Assembly (NCBI RefSeq): GCF_033118175.1
Contig: NC_083704.1
Location: 49,254,501 to 49,318,500, forward strand
Length of the DNA stretch: 64,000 nucleotides
Direction of reading: 5' to 3'
DNA from: Dama dama
Taxonomy: Eukaryota > Chordata > Mammalia > Artiodactyla > Cervidae
Shown: one piece after another, positions 11,472 through 23,098 of the stretch
Layout: every line of letters starts with the position of its first letter
How positions within the stretch are numbered: position 1 is the stretch's first letter
Notes under the pieces: generated by a model
What the model saw: only the letters and a program-made list of their open reading frames with translations
Told to the model about the DNA's origin: nothing
Databases searched by the model: none
Program-made: the position numbers and the translations under genes

Positions 11472-12852
11472 AAAATTGGAAAACTCAGCAGTGGCCATAG
11501 GACAGGAAAAGGTCAGTTTTCATTCCAATCCCAAAGAAAGGCAATGCCAAAGAATGCTCAAACTACCACACAATTGCACTCATCTCACACGCTAGTAAAG
11601 TTATGCTCAAAATTCTCCAAGTCAGGTTTCAGCAATACGTGAACTGTGAACTTCAGATGTTCAAGCTGGTTTTAGAAAAGGCAGAGGAACCAGAGATCAA
11701 ATTGCCGACATCCATTGGATCATCAGAAAAGCAAGAGAGTTCCAGAAAAACATCTATTTCTGCTATATTGACTATGCCAAAGCCTTTGATTGTGTGGATC
11801 ACAGTAAACTGTAGAGAATTCTTAAAGAGATGGGAATACCAGACCACCTGACCTACCTCTTTAGAAATCTGTATGCAGATCAGGAAGCAACAGTTAGAAC
11901 TGGACATGGAACAACAGACTGGTTCCAAATAGGAAAAGGAGTACGCCAAGGCTTTATGTTGTCATCTGCTTATTTCACTTATATGCAGAATACATCATGA
12001 GAAACACTGGGCTGGATGAAGTACAAGCTGGAATCAAGATTGCCGGGAGAAATATCAGTAACCTCAGATATGCAGATGAAACCACCCTTATGGCAGAAAG
12101 TGAAGAAGAACTAAAAAGCCTCTTGATGAAAGTGAAAGAGGAGTGAAAAAGTTGGCTTAAAGCTCAGCATTCAGAAAACTAAGATCACGGCATCTGGTCC
12201 CATTACTTCATGGGAAATAGTTGGGGAAACAGTGGAAATAGTGGCTGACTTTATTTTGGGGGAGGGGGGCTCCAAAATCACTGCAGATGGCGACTGCAGC
12301 CATGAAATTAAAAGACACTCCTTGGAAGGAAAGTTATAACCAACCTAGACAGCATATTAAAAAACAGATATTACTTGGCCAACAAAGGTCCGTCTGGTCA
12401 AGGGTATGGTTTTTCCAGTAGTCATGTGTGGATGTGAGAGTTGGACTATAAAGAAAGCTGAGGGCGGAAGAATTGATGCTTTTGAACTCTGGTGTTGAAA
12501 AAGACTCTTGAGAGTCCCTTGGACTTCAAGGAGATCCAACCAGTCCATCCTAAAGGAAATCAGTCCTGAATATTCATTGGAATATTGGACTGATTTTGAA
12601 GCTGAAATTCCAGTACTTTGGCCACCTGATGTGAAGAGTTGACTCATTTGAAAAGACCCTGATGCTGGGAAAGATTGAAGACGGGAGGAGAAGGGGATGA
12701 CAGAGAATGAGATGGTTGGATGGCATCACCAACTCAACGGACATGAGTTTGCGTAAACTCCGGGAGTTGGTGATGGACAGGGAGGCCTGGCGTGCTGCTG
12801 TCCATGGGGTTGCAAAAAGTCGGACACAACTGAGTGACTGAACTGAACTGAA
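11472..12852 (+). mobile_element. BovB LINE fragment, RT to 3' end, sense to the host gene
   Basis: The plus strand follows BovB ORF2 from the block ahead of the RT fingers (aactcagcagtggccatagg) through the FIDYAKAFD-like palm region and the YAD-box region (tatgcagatgaaaccaccc, where the second catalytic Asp codon is changed to Glu). It reaches the C-terminus and the tail actgagtgactgaactgaac. Many frameshifts and stops are present, so it is dead. The 5' end is truncated. Confidence 0.88.
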
Positions 12853-13599
12853 TATTTTAAGAAATAAAACATGCCATGTGTTCATGCTTTTTAGTATTAT
12901 AAGGCTGTTTTTAGTATTTCAGTACTTTTTTTTAAAGACTTAAATTTTTTTAAATCCAAAATTAACTTTAAAGCAGAGGAACATGTATACAGAGCAATTT
13001 ATTTAAAGACCAATAAAGACTATTTAGTGTTAAAGGATGGGATAACAAAGAGTAGCCATAAGTTAAATAAACCATTTTAATGAATATCAAAGTATCAGTC
13101 CAAGTCTAAATTATAATAGCTAATAGACACTTGCTGAATTATAAATTTATTTTGCATCTACACAAACATGTAATGTACATTTTCACCAATAAGCACAGAT
13201 ATCCACAAATTAGCCTTTTGTCATCCATGTTTTTACAAGGCTTTTATATAAATTGTTAGATTTTTGCATTTGTGTTACTTTCCTCTTATGCTAAAAATCA
13301 TGTTTTCTAATGATATTTATATAATATTTAATTATATAATACTTTTTTGCTCTACCTCACCTCCATCTTCACAAATACATGGTTCAACAAGTCATGAACT
13401 GCCAGTCTTGTTAAAAGGACTAGGACAATGCCTGCCACAAAATCAGTTCTTCGTATTTGTTGAATGAGTGAATAATTTTAGTTACTGGAAATAAAAAGAG
13501 TACCTACAGAGAAGAGAAATCTGAAATCAAAATAGATGAAGGCAAAGAGTAGAAAGACATGACCTAAGTATAGGTTAAGAGATAGACACACCCTCATCT
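12853..13599. other. Intronic sequence, nothing recognised
   Basis: AT-rich intron with no exon or mobile element I can support. A short tgttgaatgagtgaat string near 13459 may be an L2 end. Confidence 0.45.
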
Positions 13600-13930
13600 C
13601 AGCCTTTTTTTTTCTTCTTTCTTTTTTCTTTTTTTAGCTGTGCTGCTCTTCATTCCTGCAAGGGCTTTTCTCCAGTTGCATGAGCAGGGACTGCATTCTA
13701 GTTGTAGTGTGTGGATTTCTCATTATGGTGGCTTCTCCTGTTGTGAAGCATGGGCTCTAGGCATGTGGGTTCAGTAGTTAAGGCTCCCAGGCTCTAGAGC
13801 ACAGGCTTAGCAGTTATGATTCACAGGCTTAGTTGCTCCATGGCATGTGGTATCTTCCCAGACCAGGGATCGAACCCATGTCTCTTGCATTTGCAGATGG
13901 AGTCTTTACTACTCAGCAACCAGGGAAGCC
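13600..13930 (-). mobile_element. CHR-type tRNA-derived SINE
   Basis: The complement of a cetartiodactyl CHR element. A T-rich left end is followed by 'agctgtgctgctcttcattc', 'ggcttctcctgttgtgaagc' and 'gggctctaggcatgtgggtt', then 'agaccagggatcgaacccat' and the complemented tRNA head 'aaccagggaagcc'. It differs from Bov-tA in its long internal body and is older, with decayed CpGs. Confidence 0.75.
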
Positions 13931-15214
13931 ACTTTTTGATGGTGCAGTTGCTGAAGGTCATTTTTTTTTTTTTTTTGAAAGGCAACTTTTGCTATAATTA
14001 GAGATTTGTATGAAAGAGCTTTAAAAAAGCAATGATTATTCTGAATGTTTCTTTTCAGCGAGACTGCAGAAAGATCATGCTAACTAAATCACCATTTGGT
14101 TAGGTAGTTCTGTTAGGTAGAGATCAGTAATCTCTGATGATTAGAGAAGAGAAGACTCCTGCCCATGACCTCGTCTCCAGGTAGTATATCAGTCATACAG
14201 CCTTTCTGAGCATGCCTTGAAGTTCCAGCTCTCTGTCCTTTTGAGATCATAAAAGGTTCATGTGAGGCCAGTGGGACACTATTTCCTGTGGCATGGCTCA
14301 GTCAGCCATGTTTGCTGTTGGTCCAGAACCCTCCCTGAAGTGTTTCTCCATAGGGGAGATAAAAGTCTAAGGATTGAAACTTTTGAGTTTATTAGAATCA
14401 TAGACCTACATGGTCCACTATTGTAACCATGAGCCACATGCGGCTATTGAGCACCTGAAACATGACTAGTTCTAATTGAAATATGCTGAAAGTGAAAAGT
14501 AGATGCTGAATTTTGAAGACAATACCAAAATGTAAAATATATTATTTTTTAATGTTGAGTACATGTTAAAAAGTAATATTGTTGATATAGTGGATTACAT
14601 TAAATATATTCTTAAAGTTACTTTTACATGTTTCTTCTTTTTAAACTTGGCTGCTAAAAAATAAAAAATTACATATGTGGCTTGCATTGTATTTTCATTG
14701 GACACATCACCTTCAGTCTTTTGTCTGGAAGGGTGGAAGTATCTGTGAAACATTTCTAGCCAATCCACACAACTTGATTACCACCCATTTCATCAAGGAA
14801 AAGTCAGTCCTCACATCAATTATGTTAGTTGACCAAATTTCAGATACTCATCAAATATAAAGAATATTGAGCCACTTTTGGTAGTTGACTCTGGCATGTC
14901 AGCTTTTAACTGAAATATTTCATAGCTAATTAACTACCCCTGGAGAATTTATTAGCAGTTGGGAAATACAGCCATTGACCCAGCCACCCAGATGCCCCCT
15001 CCACACAGACACACAGATCATACCATGTAGGCTGAAATATTAAAGTAAATGATAGACAGTATAACACTCTGGTACATGTTAGAGCGCAAAACCTTACTTG
15101 CTGGTTCTCCACTTTTCCTGAGGGCTGTTGATTAGCAACCTTTATTGCATTCCTACAGTATATAAATCACTGGGTTACAGGCTGTGGAAAGCAGAATAAT
15201 AAAATATAATAACA
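13931..15214. other. Intronic sequence with one old repeat
   Basis: 14395-14470 (ccacatgcggctattgagca and neighbours) resembles a widespread old mammalian repeat, probably a DNA transposon; I cannot name the family. Otherwise nothing is recognised. Confidence 0.4.
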
Positions 15215-15360
15215 ATAGCAAAAATTTATTGAGTGTTTCTAGGTGCCAGGCACTGTGCTAAGTGCACTACATGTGTTATTTAATTTAATCTTTAACGTAA
15301 TTTGATGAAGGTGGTACTCTTATTATCCTCATTTTGCTTATGACACCTTTGATTTATTCT
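15215..15360 (-). repeat. MIR-like ancient SINE fragment
   Basis: The string aggtgccaggcactgtgcta followed by 'acatgtgttatttaattt' and 'attatcctcattttgc' is the usual MIR signature in the complement orientation. Confidence 0.65.
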
Positions 15361-18300
15361 TGACATATGGAAGGCTGGTGAGTAAGTCCATGACCATTGC
15401 CATGAGTTCCTTGAACACATATATTTGCAGTGGAGAGACTTTGCAAAACAGAGTTGTCCACTTGAGCCACTTGTTGATACGAATAGAAGTTCAAACCAGT
15501 GTGCTATAGGAGACTCTTCCTCTTTGATCTCTTTTTCTCTTCTCCGCAAGATCTTGATCTTTAACTTCTGTGTTTACTCCGTAGGAGTCTGCTGCTGCTT
15601 CCTTTCAGCTCTATCCTTGGATCTCTGTCAACCATCTCCCTGCCCCCCAACCCCTGCCACACTTCTTTGGAATTGGAATGAAAGGATAGAGGAAAGTAGA
15701 TTTTGAGGTCTTACACATTGAAGAAGTAGAGGGAAGAACAGTGACCCAGTTTCATGTAGGTTTATGGTCATCTCTAAGACAAACCTTTCTAGTTTTAAGG
15801 TACCCACTTTTTAATAAAACCAGGGGAAATGATAGTAATTGAGTGGTTTAACACATCATACTGTTGGGGAGCAGGAAGTTAGGGGTGATCCTACTTCTTG
15901 AGGAAGCAGATATATGGAGGTTCTGCCGTCTTGTAGCTTCACCATGTGGAAAATGTATCCTTTCGAGTCTCAAGGAAGGGGAGGGGTGTCAGGGAGGTGT
16001 GGATAGGAAGTGATGTATGATGCTTCTGCTTACATTTCATGAATGGCTCCATTTTCCCACAAGGGGGCTGGAAAGAGAGATTGCTCCAGTGTTCAGGAAG
16101 GAAAGGCAAATTGGATTTGAGTGAGAACTAGTGGTTACTACCACAGCGACTTCTAGATTTTAGGTTATTTTCAGTGTTTTTGTCTTTGGAAGCATACTTC
16201 CATACATTATGCATACTTCCAACTTTGAATCTGTCTCCCCATTTGAATGATTGCAAGTTGAATCAAATTCAAATATACCGTTAACCCAAGTCTACTATTA
16301 GGGAAAACAAACAAATGACACTTTAAATGTGAAATAAAACTGTATTGGGAGCTTTTGTGTATGTTCCAGTTTCATTTTCTTTTAAAGTTGTTCTTTCTGA
16401 TAGCATGTTTATTCAATGCCTGAAGTGTTGTCAAGTAAGTAGTATTTAATCTGTGAAAATTTTCAAGTGGCCGCTTTTTCTCTCTCAAGTGTTTTTTTTT
16501 TTTTTTTTTTCTTTCTCTCAAGTGTTGCTGTAGTCATTTTAGGATGGAAATGAACCATTTGATTTTTAAAAATTATTTATGGCATATCAAGTAGCACTTG
16601 GTGTTTTGTCACAACATTGAAACTGTTTCTGAAGGCCCGTGTGAAATATGGCAGGAAGGTCAGGAAGCTTATGTACAGAACTTCTAGAAACATACCTCAC
16701 CATTGGAACTGGTTATAATTCCTGGGTGCTGACATGAAGATTAATAATGTTTAGCTCTGATTTTGGCAATTTTTGCCAATTTGATTGCATTGGTCATTTT
16801 CTTTCAAGTTATTACCTGGAACTGAAGTGATAACAAATGCTTCATGCTTTATACTGCCAGGTAAAAGGTTAAATTTTCATATGTTACATGCTTTTAAACA
16901 TACACACACATGCGCCCACATACAGACACAAATATACACACAACTGGTTCAGAAGGAAATGAGTAATACTCCTAAAATGAAAAGATTGTCTTAGTTTTAA
17001 CATTAGGTGACTAGTTCCCATGTGGTTAAATAATATGTAAAAACTGGAAATTCAACCTATGGGTCTTTGTGCACTGACAATATCATGCAGTTCTAATTTT
17101 CTTTTGTTTTTCTGGGAAATGATGGTGCTCTTTGCTTTGCCAAGTTTTATTATTGAGTCAACTGCCAAAGTTTAAGAGAGAGAGTCAAGGGCCCTTAAAA
17201 TTATTTGGTGTTGAGTGAAGAGGTAGAGAAAGGTATTTCATATTCCCAAACATTTTAACTTTTATGTCTCTACCTGATGTTGGAATATAATCTAAACTTG
17301 AAGGCTTTTCTGATTCTTTTTTAAAATGAAGTATACTATCGAGTGAAGTTCAAATATTAGTGAAGGGAATTTTAATCCTACTCACTGATACTCAGTTTGG
17401 AACTACATATTCTAATTTTTAATAGACTATCTTCTTTCTGGCCTGATTCCTGTGTTTAAACTTCTGTGCATCAGAAGGTCTGTGCGCCTGCTTGTGGTTT
17501 TGCACCATCTGGAAGTTAAAATTTGACTTTAGAAGTGATGTCATGCTTGCTTACTGCAAACTGGGCTAATGTTGGTTGAGAATTGGATGTAGTTCAGGTC
17601 AACATTTTGTCTTTAAAAAAAAAAAAAACAAAACCTTAAACTTCATTTCTTGATTCTAGGAGGCTATGCAAAGCTGTAGAGATAGAGTGAAGGCGATTGA
17701 AGGCCACAATTCAAATTCCTTTGAAGCTAAGTACATGCTGTCAGACGCATGGAAAATAAACTCACAAACAGAAGACCTTGGCTGGCACAGACTCCCTCCT
17801 GCTATGTAGAGTTTGGGTGTTGCGAGTAATGTGTTGATCATGAGCAACTTTGCTCTCCGTTTTGTTCCTGGAGAAACAGTCTTACTTAATAATTCTTACA
17901 AAAGCTCGTGTTGCTGTTTTAATCTCTTACGGACTTACTAAGATGGAGCAAGACATTGAAAGATCACACATAGCCAGAAGGCACTACAAATGTTAAGCTT
18001 ACTATTGATCAATTAGAGAGTCTCTTCTGAAACGTTCTCTAGCATCACTCACTATCTCCCATGTTGTAATTTATTTATATCATGGATTTGGATTGGGCGT
18101 TTCCTTTGTCCAGATAAAGACCACCATCTTTAATAGGTAGAATGTGGGGCTAATGGGACCACAATTTCTTCTCCAATTTGCACAGAGTCCTAGTTAGACT
18201 ATGTGCAGATCCCTAAAATTGAATGTATAACCCTTTCTAACCACTGCTATAACCTGCAGTGATCAACATGTTCTGCCAATTTCAAAGGAACCCACTATAT

Positions 18301-19027
18301 GCTACCCTTTTATGTATAAACTAAAAATCACATTTTTTCACCAGATAAGAGGAAAACTCAAAGAGAAGTACTGATGTTATTCCAAGTTGGTAGATGAAGA
18401 TAACTTTTTACATAGACCACTTGAGAATCTGGAATTTTTAAGCTTTAGTGCAACTGGCATGCATGAGTTTTTCATTTAGGAAAGGGGAGGTCACCAGGAT
18501 ATGAATTTCCCCCTCACCTCTGTCCCTAGATCTTGATAGCCATTATGTGCGAAGAGGCAGAGCTATCAGATGTTTGCAGACTCAGCAGTTCTCTCCTTCT
18601 GAAACCACAGAGTGTCCATCCTCTCTCATAATGCAGTCAGAGTCATTCAGCCAACGGAGCTTCCAGCACTTGTCATCACCTCTGCCCTTGCTGGGATCTC
18701 CCAGCTTCATCTTGCCGTCTGGGACAGAAACTAGAAAACCTCTCTGCTTGCCTACCTCCCCATCACCTTTGACATTTAAAAACACTACTTTGGCCCTCCT
18801 TTCTTCAACAGGGGTAAGAAAAGGAGATTCTTCCCTGATAACTTTTTATTTCTAATATTTTCCTACCCTGATGTGTTCTACCTAGGACTGATTGCTGTCT
18901 TTAAAATCATAAAATGCCAGGCACTTCTAGATAGTCAGTCCTTACCTCTTTGTTTTATAAGTGAAGAAACTGAGGCTGAAGACTTGGTATGCGCAAGGGA
19001 GAGTTATTTGTCCTCATCCTCACAGGT
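15361..19027. other. Mostly unique intronic sequence (about 3.7 kb)
   Basis: No exon or RNA gene is found. It contains a poly(T) tract bounded by a direct repeat (16481-16526), a short run of CA-rich sequence near 16900-16940 and an A-tract near 17618. The longest open frames, about 100 codons near 18550-18855, show no domain I recognise. Confidence 0.45.
16481..16526 (-). repeat. Poly(T) tract between 13-bp direct repeats
   Basis: The string tctctcaagtgtt occurs at 16481-16493 and again exactly at 16514-16526. Between them lie only about 19 T plus ctt. This looks like a target-site duplication around an insertion consisting of a poly(A) tail alone, on the minus strand. Confidence 0.6.
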
Positions 19028-19240
19028 AGAAGTAGCGCTGGTCACTCAGTGGTGTCTGACTCTTTGTGACCCTATGGACTACAACCTGCCAGGCTGCTCT
19101 GTCCATGGGATTCTCCAGGCAAGAACCCTGGAATGGGTTGCCATTCCCTTCTCCAGGGAATCTTCCTGACCCAGGGATTGAATCCAGATCTCATGCTTTG
19201 TAGGCAGATTCTTTACTGTCTGAGCAACCAGGGAAACCCA
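19028..19240 (-). mobile_element. Bov-tA-type SINE
   Basis: Full-length reverse-complement copy, from the tail side 'gctggtcactcagtggtgtc' to the complemented head 'gagcaaccagggaaaccc'. Confidence 0.88.
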
Positions 19241-20317
19241 GATAGAAGCAGAACCTAAAGCCTAAGTGTCTTCTTTCCTTTGTTCCAAATCGCCTTTGAC
19301 TCCTTGGCCTTATAATATTTTTATATCTATTTATTTTGACTTTTTACAGTATTCCTGCTCCTTTTTTAAAAAAGTTTTTGTTTTTTTCTGTGCTCATCTA
19401 AGCTTTACTTTCAAATAGTATAACGAGCAAATGTTCAACAAGATATGCTATGAGATGCAGCAGTCCCCAACTTACCCCATCCCATTCTTCTTCCTCAAGG
19501 TAAACTCTTTAAACTCTCTATGCCTGGTTATTTCGATATCTCTCAATAACATGCTTAATTGCTTCCTAGTATTGATTTGCTTCTGTCTATCCAATTCCCA
19601 ATGTGGAAGGTGAGGATTAGAGTCATCTGTCATCCTAGTGTCCTGCATCACCCATGTAAACATTTTTTGCACATGATCTTTGGACTGTTAACATTAAAAA
19701 AAAGAAAAGCTTATGTTTCCCCATTCTATTACCAACATTTGAAAAGCAGAAATTATAAAAATCTGAATTTTTTCTTTAGTGTTGTAAAGCAGTCTTTCAT
19801 GAAGCTGTAGAATGGATGTCATCCACAGCATTTTCTTCCTCTAACAGCATTTACTTCGTCTTGGCCACACGTCTTTTTCTAATTTAGAAGTGTTCCTCTG
19901 TTGCCAGTCTTGTTCTCCCAGATGTCTGTGGCATGGCTCATTGTGTTCTCTGTATTCCTGGAGGATGCTACCTGGCATGGACAGTGTTGTGCCCTCCCTG
20001 GGCTCTCAAAGATGCAGAGAATTCATGTGCTTTATTTCCCAACTTTTGGCTTCTCAACATGAGATGACTTCATAACATCTTATTTCATATAAACCTTGTA
20101 ATTAAAAAAATGTATATCACTGATCAGCTACACATGCAGCAGGATTTTAAGGTAGATGTAGGCTTTAAAACACATAGCCTGGAGTTGCCCATGAGCAGTA
20201 TTTGATCACGCTGCTCAGAAGGTGTACTGCTGCCCCACCCACCTCCCAAGGCAGGACTGGTAGTTACTGATGACCTATCTGTAAAACTGCAGCCTTTTTT
20301 CTTTTTCCTGATTTCAG
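19241..20317 (+). other. Intron upstream of the exon, with acceptor signals
   Basis: No other exon is seen. The 3' end of the intron carries a T/C-rich tract at 20293-20310 and the acceptor ATTTCAG ending at 20317. A plausible branch point (tactgat) lies near 20264-20271, about 48-53 nt upstream of the exon. Confidence 0.6.
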
Positions 20318-20485
20318 GTGGATGCACTGAGATTACGGCTAGAAGAGAAAGAATCTTTTCTCAATAAAAAAACGAAACAGCTGCAGGACCTCACAGAAGA
20401 GAAGGGGACACTGGCTGGAGAGATTCGAGACATGAAGGATATGTTAGAAGTGAAGGAGAGGAAAATCAATGTTCTTCAGAAAAAG
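20318..20485 (+). CDS. ERC2: Internal coding exon of ERC2 (ELKS2/CAST, active-zone scaffold)
   Basis: A 168-bp exon with 56 codons, no stop, and phase 0 at both ends. It lies between a polypyrimidine tract with AG and the strong donor AAG|GTGAGT. The translation begins VDALRLRLEEKESFLNKK and ends KERKINVLQKK. It is rich in Glu, Lys and Leu with a heptad-like pattern, typical of the long coiled coil of ELKS/CAST proteins. These proteins organise the presynaptic cytomatrix and bind RIM and liprin-alpha. The residues DALR, ESFLN, QLQDLTEE and RDMKDMLEVKERKI fit ERC2 better than ERC1 as I recall them; ERC1 is the main alternative. Because the exon is a multiple of three, skipping it would keep the frame. 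No neighbouring exon is recognisable in the window. Confidence 0.85.
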
Positions 20486-21409
20486 GTGAGTACCTGACGT
20501 AAGCACTTCAGATTGCGAATTGGCATCATCCATGTTTTGTCATTTTGGAGAAACTTTTGAGTGTGTGGGAAAGAAGAAATTATTGTCCAAGAATTTTAGA
20601 TTAGGGAGTGTAAACTTTAAACTTACTGATATTTAACTTACTGGTGATTGTATCATGTCAGTTTTAGCACAGCTTGATGAATTTACTTATTTGATCACCT
20701 GGAAACTAAATAGTAATTTTTTTTTCATTTACTAGCTTAAACATAGATATAGTTGTACAAATTTAGATATAAATCTAAAATTTATCATCAATTTTTCCTT
20801 TTCTTTACTGAGAATTGAGCAGTCAATCTAAAAGGTATTTTAGATGCATTTTGTGTTTACATAAACTTTAGTAGCTCTTACCTGTCAGACTCATACAGAT
20901 CTTAGTGGGTGTGAAGTAATATTTACACCCATTACTTAACTGGAGTCCGTGAGACAAGGTGTAATAAGTTGCAACACAGTGACTTAACACAGCAGATACT
21001 GCACCTGGCCAGGGCTCTTCTTTCTTTCATTTTCTCCAAAGTAGGGGATCCAAGTCTGGGGACAACACCCAGATTTTTCTTTTGAAGAATTCCTGTTTGC
21101 TACTGTGTACAGTTTTGGTGGGATCAAAGGGTGCCCTGCCTTCCCCAGAGAAAAGGGTAGGCAAGAAGAGAAACTAATACCTGCTCTTTTAACAGAAAGA
21201 AGCTGTTGGGAAACACATAGGGCCCTCAGATTAACAGGCAGCAGCATGGAATCTGAGCAGAAACCAGTGTGGAGAAGCAGGAGCTGGCTGGCCAGGGCAC
21301 CGCCATAGACAGGCATGTCACCAGGCAGCTGCAGACAAATGGGACCTAACTGGCCCTTCTCCTGGTGACGTTTGCTGCCATCACCTCTCACCTTATTTGT
21401 ATTGACAGC
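20486..21409. other. Intron downstream of the exon
   Basis: Starts with GTGAGT at 20486. No further exon is recognised. A 135-codon minus-strand open frame at 20984-21391 has no recognisable features and lies in unique intronic sequence. Confidence 0.5.
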
Positions 21410-21730
21410 AGCCTAGCTGTTTTTCCTGCTTCAACCCTTACTTTTCCTATTGAGTGTTCTTAACATTCAAACTGGAGTAATTCTTTTAAAACAGGTAAGT
21501 GTTCATATCACACTCTGACCAAACCTCTCTAGTCACAACAAGCTACCTAATTTGTGGGGCCAAGTGCAAGATGAAAATATAAGACCCTTTATTCAGACTT
21601 TATGGAGAATTTCAGGATGGTCATAGTGAAGCATTAAACTAAGTATGGGGCCCTTCTGAGTATGGGGGCCCTGTGTATGTACGCAAGTTGCATGCCTGTG
21701 AAGCCACGTCTCCATCCTCAGTGGTTTCCA
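21410..21730 (+). repeat. Old repeat fragments (L2-like, then an unnamed repeat)
   Basis: 21480-21535 resembles an L2 3' segment ('ttcttttaaaacaggtaagt', 'tcacactctgac'). 21540-21705 (gtggggccaagtgcaagatg, ggcccttctgagtatggggg) resembles a common old mammalian repeat whose family I cannot name. Confidence 0.45.
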
Positions 21731-21734
21731 TCCT

Positions 21735-22994
21735 CACAGGATATTCTCATTAGTTACCCATTTTATACATAGTAGTCTGTGTATATCAACCTCCACCACC
21801 TGGTTCATCCCAGCCCACCTCTCTCCTGTATCCATATGTTTGTTCTCTACATCTGTGTCTTTGTTACTATTTTTCAAATAAGATCATCTGTACTTTTTTT
21901 TAGATTCCGCATACCTGTGTTAAAATATGATATTTGTTTTTCTGACTGACTTCATTCTGTATTACAGTCTCCAGGTCCATCCTCACCTCTATAAATGGTG
22001 CAATTTTGTTCCTTTTTGGGCCGAGTAATATTCCGTTGTGTATATGTACCACATCTACTTTATCCATTCCTCTGTCGATGGACATTTAGATTGCTTCCGT
22101 GTCCTGGCTATTATAAATAGTGCTGCTGTGAACATTGGGATGCATATATCTTTTCAAAGTGTGATCTTCTCCAAATATATGTCCCAAAGTGAGATTGCTG
22201 GATCATATGTTAGCTCTATTTTTAATTTTTTAAGGACTCTCCATACTGTTTTCCATAGTAGCTGTACAAATTTACATTCCCACCAACAGTGCAAGAGGGT
22301 TCCCTTTTCTCCATACCTTCCCCAGCATTTATTATTTGTTGATTTTTAAAATTATGGCCAATCTGATAGTGTGAAGTGATACCCCATTTTAGTTTTGATT
22401 TGCATTTCTCTAATAATTAGTGTTGTTGAGTGTCTTTTTATGTGCCTCTTGGCCATCTGTGTGTCTTCTTTGGAGAAATGTCTATTTAGGTCTTCCATCC
22501 GTTTTTTCATTGAGTCGTCTCTTTTTTTGATCTTAAGCTTCATGAACTGTGTATATTTTGGAGATTGATCCTTTGTCAGTTGCTTCATTTGTAAATGTTT
22601 TCTTCCATTCTGAGGATTGTCTTTTCATCTTATTTATGGTTTCCTTTGCTGTCCAAAAGCTTTTAAATTTAGTTAAGTCCCGTTTATTAATTTTTGTTTT
22701 TATTTTCGTCACTCTCAAAAGTGGGTCAAAAAAAATCCTGCTGAGGTTTATGTCAAACAGTCTTCTGCCTATGTTTTCCTCTAAAAGTTTTATAGTGTGT
22801 GGCTTTACATTCAGGTCTATAATCCATTTCAAGTTTTATTTTTAATTTATGGTGTTAGGGAGTATTCTAATTTCACTCTCTTATATGTAGCTTTCCAGTT
22901 TTCCCAAGGCTTTTTTCTCCATTGTATGTTCTTTCCTCCTTTGTCATAGGTTAGGTGACCATATGTCTGTGGGTTTATCTTTAGGCTTTCTACA
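21735..22994 (-). mobile_element. L1 LINE 3' fragment (ORF2 C-terminus and 3' UTR)
   Basis: The complement of about 1.25 kb of L1: 3' UTR at the left, then ORF2 C-terminal coding. The complement of the REMQIKTKMGYH block lies at about 22380-22412, and the DKGSISKIY block near 22552-22578. The two open minus-strand frames at 22352-22588 and 22533-22832 are pieces of this ORF separated by frameshifts. It is inactive. Confidence 0.85.
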
Positions 22995-23098
22995 TACTTT
23001 TTAAAAAAAATACTCCTTTCCATTATGGTTTATCCTAGGAGACGATATAGTTCCCTGTGCTCTATAGTAGAACCTTGTTTTTTATTCATTCTAGGCTC
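22995..23098 (-). mobile_element. Very short L1 3'-end fragment
   Basis: After a T/A-rich start, 'ctcctttccattatggttta' and 'gttccctgtgctctatagta' are the complement of the extreme L1 3' UTR. It is a second, separate L1 end in the same orientation, about 100 bp long, inserted at or rearranged against the 5' edge of the larger copy. Confidence 0.65.

Noticed and set aside
20984..21391. A 135-codon minus-strand frame as a gene
   Set aside because: No recognisable features, antisense to the intron just after the exon, and no supporting promoter or poly(A) context.
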